From NCBI GenBank assembly GCA_026874595.1, contig CM049306.1, positions 76,819,642 through 76,883,641 of the forward strand: DNA of 64,000 nucleotides, read 5' to 3'. Below the pieces are notes generated by a model. It was not told the DNA's origin. It made no database searches and saw only the letters and a list, made by a program, of their open reading frames with translations. Below, in pieces: positions 33,332 to 46,720 of the stretch; within the stretch, counting starts at the first letter, position 1; each line of letters opens with the position of its first letter. Made by a program: the position numbers and the translations under genes. Origin of the DNA: Sipunculus nudus (taxonomy: Eukaryota > Annelida > Sipuncula > Golfingiida > Sipunculidae).

Positions 33332-36300
33332 AATATTTGCATTCCACATCTCCTACTCTGCTTATATATTTATTAATGTTTTGTGAAATTATTTTATATT
33401 TTTTTAAAATTATCTATAGGTTGCATATGGAATCGATAGCTTTACCTTTGCAATCAGTTTTCAGGAATAAGATAATTTTAAGGGATAGGCCTTTGTCCAT
33501 AAACTTTAAATACCCAATATGTCTGTCCGCCATTGAACAAATACGATCCGGAAACCCATGACGTTCCAACTTTTAATGTTGAAAGGACCGTAGATGCCCT
33601 TAATTCGGTCACCGTGACTTCACAGAGGCGACAAGTATTTTACCGTCTTTTTTAAATTACTCAATTATACCTCACAAATTGTCAGAGCTATCGTTAAGAC
33701 ATTTTGCAGTCATGTTGATCATGTTATCAATATGCTTAATTAATCTTTTGTTGACGCCATCTTTTTTTACCTAATTTCTGCGAATTCTACTGAGAATTAG
33801 CGTACTAACAGTTTGGCTTTTTCAAATCATGGTTAACTATTCCGTTGAGCAAATGGTATTAAATGAGTATGAATTACGTTTAATTATAGAAATAACAAAG
33901 TCACACCTAATTTGATATTGCAGATAACAAAGTCTGACAACTGGATGTGTTTGTGTACAAAACATCAAGTGTTCAGAAACGGTTCAGAAACATATAGCAC
34001 AACTATTTAATAGGTATATTGATCATGTTTCTCGTGTTAAAGGGGACCATTCCGATATTTGGCGACTACCAAACAAAGATAATTCCTTGAACCTTTTACA
34101 AAAATAATTAAAAAATCCTGATCCCAGTTTGCACTTGCTGTTAAGTTATGATCCAAACATGCATATTTTGTTGCAAATCAGAAAATAAACAAGTTGTTTA
34201 TGACAACACCCTCCAAAATATGCAAGTGACCTTTCAGCTTACGATATATCAGAGCAGCAGAAGAAGTTTACGCTCGTCGAGCATCTACAGGTTGCTGTGG
34301 TCAAGACCTCAGCCCTGTGTGCTCCTTAAGCATGTTCTCTGAGCCAACAGACGCGATGCAACACCAAGCTAAGCATAGAGCTGTGAGAGACCGCCACCGT
34401 ATATACATCCCGAACCGATGACCTTGCAGGAAAGCTACAGCATCCACAGCCGCAAAGGCAGAAGCAACCCACATTCCCTCTACCAATCCCAGCAGCGGAG
34501 ACCCAGCCATGTCATTCGAGAGTCGAACCCGATCTTGTTAACGACAGTGTTTCGAGAAGGAAAGCCATTTTATACTTGCAATTTCGGCCATTTTTCGTCA
34601 TCAGCCAGCTTATGATATATATACGCACGTGCTATCAAACAACTTCGGTTACATGTGCCTTGTCTACTGACAGCTTCTATTTATAAAGAGGTTCATACCT
34701 CTGTCACATTAATTACCAACAATTCATTTATAAATAAGCAGAGTAAGTCAGAAATCACATAAATATAATTAGTAATTGGGCAGTGAACAGCTGGCTTTAA
34801 TGCACGATGTTTGTATATAACAACCTGTGTTGACTGGCGTTTTCCGAGCAGATAAGTTACAATTATTAAAACTTCAGCCCTAACATCTTGCATTTAATTA
34901 ACTATACTTCGTGTAGCTACAATTAAGAGAACCGAATAGATATTAAAAGAGTTTTAAAATGGCATCATCATGTCGTGCACTTTTCAAAATTTGGTTGATG
35001 ATCAAAAATGACTCTTTCCGAAATGTATGTAATGCCAATTTTCTTCATGAATGGCTGCGGCCGTCAGCACCTATAAGTTTTAACCTTGTCGTAAAAACCT
35101 GTCGGAAAAAACCTGTCGCGATTGCTTACTTCAGAAAGTTGATCTCACTGGAATCGGCGCTTTGTAATTATGTTCCATTTTTATTCATAATAAATGTTTT
35201 AATCATATTGCCATTGTGGCATGCAGAAGAGTTTTTTTTTATAATGAAACACTTGTAACTCATTTTTATGTTTATACAGACAAATCTACAAATTTGACCT
35301 GTGGTCACTTTAATTCACAAAAGAACATGCACTGGGGCATCTTTTTTGGCATACATATGCGGGCTTGGTTCTCAGTTGACCTCGTTACCTATGGCATTAA
35401 GAGTCTGCTTGGCGAGGGAGCTAGATATAATTATTAGAACTTCATTACAATGAAAGGTATAATAGAATAAGCAGTGTTTCTAAGGCAAATTTTAAAAATT
35501 AACAAAAAAATTGCAATATTTTAATCCTGATGCTGTATATTATAATCTGCATTTGATCTTATATTTTGGGAATTTGGATGAGTCATAAAGGAATTAACCC
35601 AAAAAATCGACACTTTGGTCTGCATGGTCCATTTAACAATTGTCTCTTTCTGTATTATAACATGTTCACATGGTACGTTTTTTTCTGCTTTCTAACTTCG
35701 ATCATCCACGAAATTGTTTAAAATCATATATAGGGAATTCCAGATAATCGCAGCGTGTTATAACACTGAAAGGGATATAATCAGGAGCAATATTATTCCT
35801 ATTCTTTCACACTTTTAGATCAGTTTTGTTTTATATAAAAGTTTTCCAGCAAAACCATTCCAGCACACAGTCTCATTTCCTCGCATATTTCTGTTTACTA
35901 TAACAAGGCCGCGTGACCAGAGGTCCGATTAAGAAGGGCAAACGCGGTGTTTCAGCCAGCGGGAACACGTATTACTTTTTTAGCCAAATCAGTCAGGGCA
36001 TCTCCTGATTGGAAAGTGTTGTGGCCCCGCGCAGCACACGACCCGACGCACTGTTTTTATGTTGACATATGTGTTCGCGCCCGGTTCACTGTTTTTAACA
36101 CTCGTTTACAGGAGTAAGCAAACGGTTTCAAAGCAAAATTTTGGCAGTTACGTATTTATTTTAAAAGGAAGAAGCTATTTTTTCGTGTAAACTCAACATG
36201 CTTTATAGGTACTTGGGCCCCTTGAAGATTAACGTGTCTAATGCAGGTGTTCCAAAATGTGATCTTTTTTTCTCTGGTTTCTATGTTTTCCAAAGATTTT

Positions 36301-38233
36301 CTGCGACATTTGTTTAAGGTCGTTGGGGAAACCGATTTTCCGCGATTGTCTGCGTCCATGTTCTTTGCGAGACTCGATCTGCATGCATGCATTATAGCAG
36401 ATATTGGTGTTGCATTTGTTGTGGTTGATAAAACTTGTATACAGAAGGAGGAGAATACGTGGTATATACGTCAAAAATGCAGTTTTCTTTCACATTCCTT
36501 TGGTAACTTTACAAATCTAAACATATGTCCGTGGCCACCTGACAGTTCTGTTGAGCGTTTCATCCCATGCACTGGAACAATTTGGGCGACGCCGCACTAT
36601 ATTTTTATGTTTTCATAGAGGAGCACACGCGAGAAATGTCCTTCCTTTTTCATATATATATATATAGTCTCAGTCCCATTCGATTTCCTTCAACGTGCCA
36701 CGAGGGAACAAGAGATCTGATTTAACATATCCAAAAGTCTACGTTTTTTTTTTATTTTCGCGGATTTTCTGCGTTGTGATTTCCATGGTTATAGAGTTGT
36801 AAAGCAATCTGTGCAGTCTCGTGTGTGGGACATCACGCCTGCCTCGCTGTATATATACATGTTCTATAGAGGTCAAATACATATAACGTGACCTTGTTAA
36901 TTTTTTATATATCCACCAAACGTAGAATGTCGGAAGGGTCTTTTTCAAAACTCCTTTCTGTCCGCAATAAATAGATCGGCCAAAAATCTCTGCCCAAACG
37001 TATATATATGGTTTCCTTCTACTAGCGATATTTATTGGAAACAGTTTGAGTGACGTCTCCCCATGGACGGTGAACACCAGCTGCTAATCGTGTACGAATA
37101 CTCTTTGTCAATGTAAGTGAAGTCACCTGGTTAAAGAAGTATATATAACAACTACATCTTTTTTAGGTAACTTTTTTTAACCACTAATAGAGATATTGTG
37201 AGCTAGTTATATGGGTTTATATACATTGACCAGGCGGGTCTCCGGCACGACCTTGTCCGATTCAATGGCTGAACTCAATGAGTCTGTTACATCCTAGACA
37301 CAATGGGACCTACATTTATTTTCATATTACGACAAGCGGTTGTCCTTGTCAAGAAGAACTCCCGACAGGCCTCACCAACATAACGGGCCTGCAGATCTTT
37401 ACTCGCGCTTCCATTTCCCGCACTACTGACTGCCAAACGAGCCGTACAATCCCACAGTGCACCGCTGCCGTCCCGCGGCAAATGGCTTAACGAGATTAAT
37501 GGACCAGTGGTGTGTGGAATAGCCAGTATTTTCCTTGGGTCAACACAATTCGCAACTCCCTAATTTCGATTTTACACAAGGGCAGGTTTTATTACGCAGG
37601 CCTCATTTTCTCAGACCTTTCCTCAATTGGCTTGAGCGCACGGGTGTATGCTGATTATTAATTGAGGTATGAAGTCATTAAATTAGTATCACTGGAAATA
37701 AGACGTAATAAGGAAATGACTTTCTGTGAGATTTACCGACCGTAAAGCGACTGCAGATGTTGAAAAAAATATATAAAAACACATGATGATAAACTGCATA
37801 CCATGCCATAACCTTAATTCAAGTAACCGTATATTAGTATAAACGACAATGTTCAAAACTCTTCATTCTTAATTGAATATAAATAATATCTCAGGGCGTT
37901 AAATTAAATGACACATGTAACATATACGGACTTGCGCAATTACCAACAGCTTTTATATTTTACTAAAAAATGCTTGCCCATTGAAGTTACCATCGCATGC
38001 CTTACCATTGCGCCATGCATGCACTGTTATCTGAATGATGTAATATACATGAATATAAGTAAAATGGTCTAATAGTCCGTTGTTTGTTCTTCTCCCTCCA
38101 TGTCTGTTTGTTTGTCTGTCCGTCTCTTTCTCTCACGTACTCTGTCTACCTCTCTGTCTATCACTCTCTTTATCTCTGTGTCTGTCTCTCTCATTCTCTC
38201 TAGCTATCTCTTCTCTCTTTCTCCTTCTCTCTA

Positions 38234-38236
<3 letters not shown>
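31991..38236. other. Intergenic far-upstream flank of NK1, no gene seen
   Basis: No recognisable exon. Contains (TA)n at 33273-33329 and GC-richer unique patches near 34260-34560, 35900-36070 and 37220-37660. The 36241-36618 frame (125 codons) lacks any domain. Near 37650 there is a cluster of ATTA/TTAAT words that could bind homeodomains, but this is weak. Confidence 0.45.
33273..33329. repeat. (TA)n microsatellite
   Basis: About 28 TA units, with a CATA interruption at the left. Confidence 0.95.

Positions 38237-38298
<62 letters not shown>
38080..38298 (+). repeat. CTCT/GTCT-rich tract followed by (TA)n
   Basis: A pyrimidine-rich (CT, TCTG) stretch to about 38236 passes directly into about 30 TA units (38239-38298). 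The two open frames over it are low-complexity. Confidence 0.9.
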
Positions 38299-38300
<2 letters not shown>

Positions 38301-41300
38301 ATAGAGAGTGCGTGTGTATGAATTCCACCATCTGCACAGGCCAAAAAAGCGGAAGAATGTTAGGGTTTGGCCAAACGGGATATTTTCTCACTTTATATGT
38401 GACAGGAATTACGAGTTAATGTTAGCATGAATCATCACTGCCACTCGCACTGTTTCGTCATCAAATATTCCACTGCATGACATAAAATGCCTTTCAGTAA
38501 AACGTTACCAAGTAACCAAGCCTGCATGATAAGTATTATTGAACACCATTAGGCCGCAGAACAAAAACTGAAAGTAGATGGAAAACAGTTTGCAATTTGC
38601 CCGGGGAATATGCTAGCTTTCGTGTGATATTATACTATATAAATATATAATAAATGGTCAGGTGCATAAAATCATGAAAATGTATAAAAGTATATAGAGG
38701 ATATGTTACAAAGAGCGTGCACTGACCACACAAACTGTTTGGTCCGGGGTCAAAGCTTCCCTCTGGGCTAATCGGGGCGTTCCAGATCATTAGCTGCGGG
38801 ACAGATACACAAGCCCGGATTATTGGTTCTTCCCGCCTCATTGCGGGCCCAGCAAAGCGTTTGATCTGATGCTTTAGAATAGAGCCATAGATTCCTTCCA
38901 AACGGCCATTATGGTAATTGAACTTAATCGACTACTGCCAAGGCGTGCTTAAGAGGGCCAGCACTCACACTTGAACACAAAGGAATCGGAATTTTGTGGG
39001 GGATGCCACAATCACCTAGGACCACCAAACCGAGGCTATGCTGAGCTGGAGACGGTACTTAAGATGCCATATGGCTAATTCCGCGGTTACACCTTCCATA
39101 TTAAAATCCCCACCGCTCTATATGGTGGTCTTAATACATCAGGGAAGGAAAAGAGTATTTCACGTATCGAAACAGCTTACGAGAAAGATAGTCATCTTTC
39201 ATTAAGATTGGTGAAAATAGATCTGCCGGATCAAGCTAATAAAACTAAACTCCGAGTGCGCTGGTTTCATTTACATCACCCCGCGTGGAATCTCTGCCAT
39301 CCAGCATCTGTATATTACGTCATTTTATCTCGCTGATCCGGCTTTTCAATGTTAATTTTCAAGAAGCTGCTTGGTCGATGAGGTCTAAAATCTCCGATCA
39401 AAACTTTTACAGAAAGCCGGACCTGCTGTTCTCAGGTCAGCTGATCTGCATTTGTCCAATAAAAACAGACATAAACCGGAAGCTTAACCGGGAACGTCAC
39501 TTCTCGTTACAAATAATGGAGGCCTACTTGCGTTTAAATTTAATGTATGGCTAAATATATTTCATCTCTTTCTAGCACATTCTGTCTGAATCGAACATCC
39601 AGCGGTTACCGATAGGTGTAGCTATAGTCTCATGGAACCTGCAGTCTAATCCTTCGATTAACACAATATCCAAAGGTTTAAAAACCCATTTCCATGTGCA
39701 ATTTATATAGGAAACTTTCTTCCCGGATTTTAACGATTCAGGCAGAGTCAGTTATGTTAAAACTTTCAAATTAAGGTAATTAAATAAATCATCACTCACA
39801 ACGCCTGTGCATCCCAACCCTTGCATCCGTCATATCACAACTTGTGACCTCTTATTAACTTAAAAACTCATATCTGAATTATCTACAGAGGGCGAACAAT
39901 TGTATAAAGACATTTGCAGCAAAGGCTTTTCATCGTCGTCATTCTTTCCAATGACTTCTGATTTTGCCGGTGCACGTACATTTAAGCCTCCCGTACTGAG
40001 GGATGCTTTTTGGTGTTGAGGAGTTTGTTTCTATATTAATATTTGGGTATTTTTTCGTGCGTGCATCTACTTAGGGCCTTCCGGGGAAAAAAAACTATCT
40101 TTTAAATTTATTTTCGTTTTTACTCTTTTTTGTGTAGTTTTCTATTTGAGTTTGATCTCCTACATGGCTGATTTCCATACTCTGAAATTTTGGAACAATA
40201 AAAGTTCTGGGTTGCATATTTGGACCTGATGTTTGTTTTTTACCTTGACAATATTCTCCGGGTCGTAGACTCCATCGCCGATCCTCATTATCGCTCAGTT
40301 GCGGACCTTGGGGGGGGGGGGGGGGGGCAATCAATTAAGCTTTAAAAAAATAGCACTCTAACTTTCTTGGCAATCCATGAAGCTGTTATTGATATAATTG
40401 ATTTATTTTACTTATATATTTTGGAACTATTAGTGGAAGTTCCGTATTCTATCAGTTTAGCATATATATAAGGACAATAATGTTTAAATGTGGTAAATTA
40501 TTCATATTTGACGAAGGAAAGTATGTTTGTTTTTTAGCTGAATCTGTGACATGAACGCGATTTTTCAGTCTGAAATAAATGTAATATTACCAAAAATATT
40601 GCAGATTGTAAGTGGCACCATAAGTCTTGCTCATGCAACTAATAAAACTACGCATGGTTAATAATAATAAAGCAATCAACACAGCTCTCATATTGAAACT
40701 GGCCTTTTTGTAGGAATATTTCATAAACTGGTCCAGATAAAAGTACAGTTAGTGACTTTAAAAATCTGTTTTGATGACACGGGTAATATGTGAACAGTTA
40801 TTTACATAACATTTTACAGCTTGGCTTATTCTGTGACATGACTATCAGTCTCAGTATACTTAAACATGTGTTAACAGTGAGAAGTTGTTTGTGCATACTT
40901 TCAGTTATACGAGCTCTATGCGGTTTATACTGTGGCAATTATTGGAGGAATTTTTGAGAGATTAGAGGTGACATATGACCCTTCATTCATCCAACAAAAT
41001 AATTAAGAAACCCGATCGAAAGAGTGGAAAAATGTGTTAAATATACACAAAAAATATAAAGATAAATTTTCTTAATTATGAGCAAACTGTTACTCACTGC
41101 TACGATGTACAACATATATGACTTAACTTAAAGGTCAGGGACCGAGCGGTGTTTCATATATACTTGACCTGCAGCGGGAACATGCAGATGTCAACAAAGG
41201 TAACTAACCCCTCGGGAAGGGGCGCCATCTGTTGAAGTAGATTATCGTTACCATGACTATAGATGGCGTTGTTGCATTTTCTCTTCTTCGCCCTTCCGAC

Positions 41301-41640
41301 AGAGGTCGTTTCTACACAAACGAAGCTCTCCCAGTTTGGGATTGTGGTTCGGCCGGGACCACTTGTGAAATTTTAAAATAAACATTTGTTATATTTCAAG
41401 GAAAAATGCTTACATTTCACATGTGCTTCTTACAAAATATTACTTATTCCTTGAAGAGTCTTCCACAAAAACACCTGTGTTTATATAATTTACTTTGAAA
41501 CAATTCTTATCCAACGTGTTTGCACGGACTACATTGTCCTCTTCAATACATTTATACCTACGCCGCGGATGTATTTTGAACCTAAAGTGCATTGTTGGGT
41601 TTTAATTTCAAAGCCCATTAACCCTAACCAGCAGAATCCT
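38299..41640. other. Intergenic, GC-richer unique block, no gene seen
   Basis: The 38700-39560 part is non-repetitive and less AT-rich than its surroundings, with no splice-bounded coding pattern. A G18 run lies at 40310-40327. No gene recognised. Confidence 0.45.
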
Positions 41641-41955
41641 TAGGCCAATGAAAACAAAAGGTATGGTTCTCAGGCCCCCGCCCGCGTCAATTCTAACCCC
41701 CCCCCCCCCAGCCAATCAAAAATTTGTATTTTGATTTTCATCTTTCAAGAAGATAAAAAATACAACTTTGATTAGATTCCTTTATTATGTATAGTGCTTT
41801 TGCCTGTCTATAGCAAAACAATTCTCTTATTTTCATGCTTTCCCTGATCATACGACATTTTTATCGAAACATACAAAAAAAGGTAAAATAAAATATCGTC
41901 CGCCCGCACTGGTTTTTGAAAAATAGTGCCTGCCGCATACCTTTTTTTTGTCCTA
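41641..41955 (-). mobile_element. MITE family M1, copy 2
   Basis: Left end TAGGCCAATGAAAACAAAAG then GGTATGGTTCTCAGG; right end CATACC followed by a T-run and GTCCTA. The interior words are the reverse complement of those in copy 1 at 413-745 (for example CTTTCAAGAAGATAAAA and ATCGAAACATACAAAAAA), so the insertion is inverted relative to it. It carries a C-run near 41699. Confidence 0.75.
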
Positions 41956-42379
41956 TCTGTGCAGTGTTACACTTCCTTTGTTTCACAGTACCAGCATCGA
42001 TGTTGAACCTGCTTTGCTTTGCTTAATTAGGCCAGGAATTACGGAGTATTGTCCTCCTTTGCGTATTGTATTCACCGGACTCCTCAGTGGAGCAGACAAG
42101 TGAATATTTTTCCTTTAATCATTTAAATGGTGATGCAAGCATCAAATGATATATATTCAAAATCTCTTATTCCGAAAAGTTATGAGGCTGAAATTCAAAG
42201 ATGGTTGCTCTTTTATTCATGACTGAATGTCCTAATTGGCCGCCATCTTGGAAAATAGGTTTTCCAAAATGCAGCTTTATTGAACATAATCGCCTTCACG
42301 TGTTAGATGTCATAATATACAGAATTAAGAATATTCATGCAGAAAGGAATAAAAAATCATCTTTATCCATGAAATAATT

Positions 42380-42435
<56 letters not shown>

Positions 42436-42741
42436 GCGAGAACTTTCATTTTCCCAGTCCATTTCTGGAAATTTTCATGGCTAACATTTCTCTTTCTCAA
42501 AACATGTCCCAAAAATAAACATAGAAATGATTTTTTAAAGAAAAAAACGTTTATGATATAAATGCGTAAAATCTAACTGTGGATAGGGAAACTTTGCGTT
42601 TCCTTTCAGAAGGTATTACAATTCTGAGGGCAGTCGTTATGTTTGACATAAAGACATGCACGGATCTTGAAGGGCGGTAGCAGACGTTTGATCAGATTTG
42701 AGTAGAGGGCGGAGAGGGGCGGAGGAGCGGCAATAATTCTG
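41956..42741. other. Intergenic with (TA)n at 42381-42432
   Basis: AT-rich with a TA tract of about 25 units; otherwise nothing recognised. Confidence 0.55.
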
Positions 42742-43263
42742 ATGTCATACACATTCAAGCCCACTCACACACCGGCTGTCATTATACGTGCGTCAAGAAA
42801 CTACCCACACATGCACTATGCGTGTCGCGCCCACACGTCCATACTATATTATAATTTTGCCCCCTCTTGGAAGTACATGTATTATATTTTTGTCGTTCTC
42901 AGTTGGGTGATTGGTTGGTTATTAGCAACTCTTCTCATGATTTTGATGGAAAATTTGGGGAGGGTCAGTTATAGGGTATATATAACGCCCAAAGAACAGA
43001 TAATTATACGTTCTTGCGGTTATCTTGATAAATATATTTTTATTCTTTATCATTGCCAATCTGTCTATCATTGCGGGGACCATTTTCGTTCAATGGTATA
43101 TAATGGGCCGCCCTTGTCTGAGCTGACCTATAATGAAACCATGGAACTGAAGAACCGTGACACACATTTATCCCAGCTCTCTAAATATATTCCCTACCCT
43201 TACATAGCATACACCAAACTTTACAATCATTGGGATATTCCGGATTTAGTTAACGTGGTCTAA
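42742..43263 (+). CDS. Unassigned ORF, 173 codons (may be chance)
   Basis: Opens with ATG and has no stop for 173 codons in DNA where stops are frequent. The translation has a hydrophobic stretch around residues 48-68 (VVLSWVIGWLLATLLMIL) that could be a membrane segment, but is rich in Tyr, Ile and His in the way AT-rich non-coding frames are. No family is recognised and no splice partners were found. A single-exon gene, a decayed exon or chance are all possible, with chance the most likely. Confidence 0.15.
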   Translation: MSYTFKPTHTPAVIIRASRNYPHMHYACRAHTSILYYNFAPSWKYMYYIFVVLSWVIGWLLATLLMILMENLGRVSYRVYITPKEQIIIRSCGYLDKYIFILYHCQSVYHCGDHFRSMVYNGPPLSELTYNETMELKNRDTHLSQLSKYIPYPYIAYTKLYNHWDIPDLVNVV

Positions 43264-45253
43264 GCGTATATTCTTTAAAGTTATTTATTGAAGTAATCTT
43301 TGCACAAAGAGGTTGATTTGTAAAACCTATATCATCATCATATCCACGTAGAAATAAAATTAATACGTTTCTAGGTAAAGATACACGTTTGGGTGTGGAT
43401 ATTAAGAAATAACTTCTGTTATATAGAATGGCGGACATGTAATAAAACTGCAAGTGTATATGCATGCAATTTGATTATATTAATGACGGGCCATTAAACG
43501 TACAGCAAAAATATTGAATAATTTTGATACGATAAGTGAGATATTCGGATCTGCCGTGTTTTAGCGGTACCCGAAGGCTTCAGGGAAAACATGAAAGCTG
43601 CTGCTTGAAAGAAATTGATGAGGTTAAACGGCATTGGCCGTGAGCAGTGACAGCCCTTTGTGGTGGTGGACGAATCCCTGAGCGACGAACGACAGTGTGC
43701 GGGGTGATCTCCGATTTACCGCAAACAATTAGCCGCCGAGGGTGTATTGTCAATGCACAATACATCGTAACCGTTATTCATCGAGTTTTAATTGCACCTT
43801 CATTTAATACCGATTTATTGCCAAAGGAAGCATGAACTAACGGAGCTGAAGACGAATTCATTTGAGCCACATTATCTATTGTGACCGCTGGCCGGAAGAA
43901 AATGATGTTTCGATCGCCAATAATAGATAGTGGCTAGGGACATGATTACGAAACTCCAATTAATGTAGCGAAAAATCGCAAAACATCTGTGCCGTCTTAG
44001 ATCTTCGTGATTTAGCAAGGCTCACGCCAGTCGGCCTTTGTCAGTTCTTGTTAGCTGCCGTATTATTCCCCACTTCATCCCTCGTTTTTCCTTCTTTTAT
44101 CACAAAGAAATCACGCGGGCTCTCCCCCAGGCTCTATCTTGTATGTACCAACTTGTTCTTAATCCTATGTTTACTGATTATAAACTCCTTAATGAAAAAG
44201 AAAATTTTGCATATAAAATTTCGGAAGTATACATATACATAACAACATATATATGTCTTGTGCTATAATATCGATCACCTTGCATGCACTATAAAGTGTG
44301 GTTTATGTCGGCACAGACAGCAAATCGGTCGAGCCGATTCCGCCAATGTCAATAAATACCGATATTTAGACAGCAGTCTACAAAAACTTTGTATATATTA
44401 ATCAAAATTAAAGAAAAAATTACTTTTGACCTAGTCATTTGTCCTAAAGTTTAAATATAGTCATAATAAGTCATGATCTGCATGCGTGACATGTATGTTT
44501 AAATATCAAAAGGTAAACCTGTATGAAAATATAAACTAAATATAGTATGCACATGTGTTTTACACTCACCGAATTAAATAAAAAGGTACATTTTATATCA
44601 GGTATAAATATACATGCACGGTTAATGATGTGTCAGCAGGATGCGGAATTAACAAAGTATATAAGACGCGACAGCAACAGAAATCAAGCGATTATACGAT
44701 ATACATATAACAAGGTATGGAAAAATAACACTTAACTTCAATCCGGTATATCGAAACCTCAATGAAAATATCAAAAGGGCAAGTTGCATGCCATATTGTG
44801 TTGGTTGTGCACCACTGTATACATACATAGGCAATTCCGTTATATATAAAGGTATATCTTTAACCGATGTTGTGGTTGCCTTGCATTTCGATTTAGGTAT
44901 TTCCTAACTACATGTATATTCATACTTAAACCAAGAGAAGATAATCCGTATAAATATATGGGTATATTCTCTAAATAAATATATATATTTTTTTCATCCA
45001 AATCGTTAACTATATTAATGCATTAAATGAAGTGTTATTGCTCTGTCATACATAGTATATAAATGTTTCCAATGTATTTCAGTTTTAAATAATTTTTGTC
45101 TAATTGAATCAATAGATCACCATATTTCTCCGTTAAAACCGATCAATTACTGTAGAAAACTAAACAGGATAATTAATGGAACAAATTCTAGATATAAAGC
45201 AGGAGCATGATTGATGTATCCCGAATAAAAACGGGAAAATAATGCGTCGCGAA
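43264..45253. other. Intergenic, no gene seen
   Basis: A GC-richer unique patch lies at about 43560-43960. The rest is AT-rich, with no ORF of note. Confidence 0.45.
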
Positions 45254-45781
45254 TTAAGACGGAACAACCTCAATGGTTTCAAGCGAGGCTGTACAAAAAT
45301 GATTGGCCAAATGTTCCTTGATCACAATCCTGACTCGTACATCTTCGGCAAGGAATTGGCTAAAGAGGCTTGGTCCTGAAGAGACAAGGGTGCTCAGCTT
45401 CTTGATTTCTGCTGGGCTGCTGGCTGGCAAGAACGCCGATAAGAGCGGACTATCTGATACAGAATAATTGGAATAAGATTGCATTGGCAATTGTGACTGA
45501 TTACATATAGACGCAAATATTGATTCCCCATTACGGCTAAATTCGAAGGTCGTTTGTCTATCTTGTACTGAGCTTGCCGCTTCGTTACCGGCGCAAAAAG
45601 AAATTAAGCTCCCGGCCACAGGAGCTTTAAATTGTAAAATATATATTAGTAGTCGGTGACGGACAGGATCTAGAGACCCGTAAAGCCAGATACTGCCTCT
45701 GTGGAGGGTATATAACAGTAGGAACTTAAACAGCCCACGGAAACTAAGTACTGTACCAAGATGAATGGAGCTGCATTGCAT
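45254..45781 (-). CDS. Unassigned ORF, 175 codons (uncertain)
   Basis: A minus-strand frame with ATG and a more protein-like composition than most frames here: Ser, Ala, Leu and Glu are common and Tyr/Asn runs are absent. Stretches such as SSPAEIKKLSTLVSSG and FLAEDVRVRIVIKEHL (about residues 119-155) could form helices. No family recognised. No transcription or splice evidence is visible, and no opposite-strand frame explains it. It could be a lineage-specific gene, an old retrogene piece or chance. Confidence 0.25.
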   Translation of the reverse strand: MQCSSIHLGTVLSFRGLFKFLLLYTLHRGSIWLYGSLDPVRHRLLIYILQFKAPVAGSLISFCAGNEAASSVQDRQTTFEFSRNGESIFASICNQSQLPMQSYSNYSVSDSPLLSAFLPASSPAEIKKLSTLVSSGPSLFSQFLAEDVRVRIVIKEHLANHFCTASLETIEVVPS

Positions 45782-46166
45782 GGAAGAGTTACTGCGAGGG
45801 TATACTTAAGCGATTGTGCTTCTGCAAAGTTAACAAAACAAAACTAAAATTGATAAAACTTTAGAATAGTTTTTTTCTTTACAGAACTCGAGATTTATAT
45901 TATTTTTTAAACTTGCATTATTTAAATATATTGAGTTTTTTAAGAGGCAGAATCAAGTATACACTTAAGCCGCAAATGATCACCCGCCTTATAACACATG
46001 GGCATTTTTATGGCGAAGAAGGACATAGAAAATTAATGCAAATATTAGTATTAAAGTGTATATATACCATATAAAAATGACTTGCAGATCCATTGGTGCC
46101 TATGTAAGGATTTTTCAATCGCTTATGTAAAGTGTAATGTAAAGCCAATTTAGAGAGTGTGCCTTC

Positions 46167-46223
<57 letters not shown>

Positions 46224-46720
46224 GTATATCTTGGTTCGCTTTTGGTAAATTGTCATTAATGGCTGAATCCGTACTCAAGACATCCCACCTATAAAACTGT
46301 AATGGTTACATGAAAGCAGTTCTTAACATGCATGAGGCTGTTTTCCATCAAAGAAATGTAAGCCGTGCCCATGCGATGTTTTCATTTTTTTTCTGCATGA
46401 TTGCATTTCTTTCATACAAGAAAGGCTCGTGTTAATTGATGAAAAGAATGTAACGTTTCAGAGAGAACCATATTGATATATTTAAACGATAGGAAAGTAG
46501 ATTATAGAGGAAAATTACAATTAAATTTAATATAGTTTGAAACTTTCGGATAGGAGGATTTGAATATGTATATAATTAGTTTAAACAATACGAAACGTTT
46601 TAACGTTTCCCTTGTCCTTTACATAGAGAGAAATTCTAGTTAATAACATCATTTTGTCAAGTTCCCTAAAATCAAACGCAGGACAGCTTAAAATAAGATC
46701 AAGAAAACAGGACTCAGATT
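45782..46720. other. Intergenic with (TA)n at 46170-46215
   Basis: AT-rich with one TA/CA tract; no gene seen. Confidence 0.55.

Noticed and set aside
36241-36618. 125-codon plus-strand frame
   Set aside because: No domain, residue use typical of AT-rich non-coding DNA, and no splice partners.
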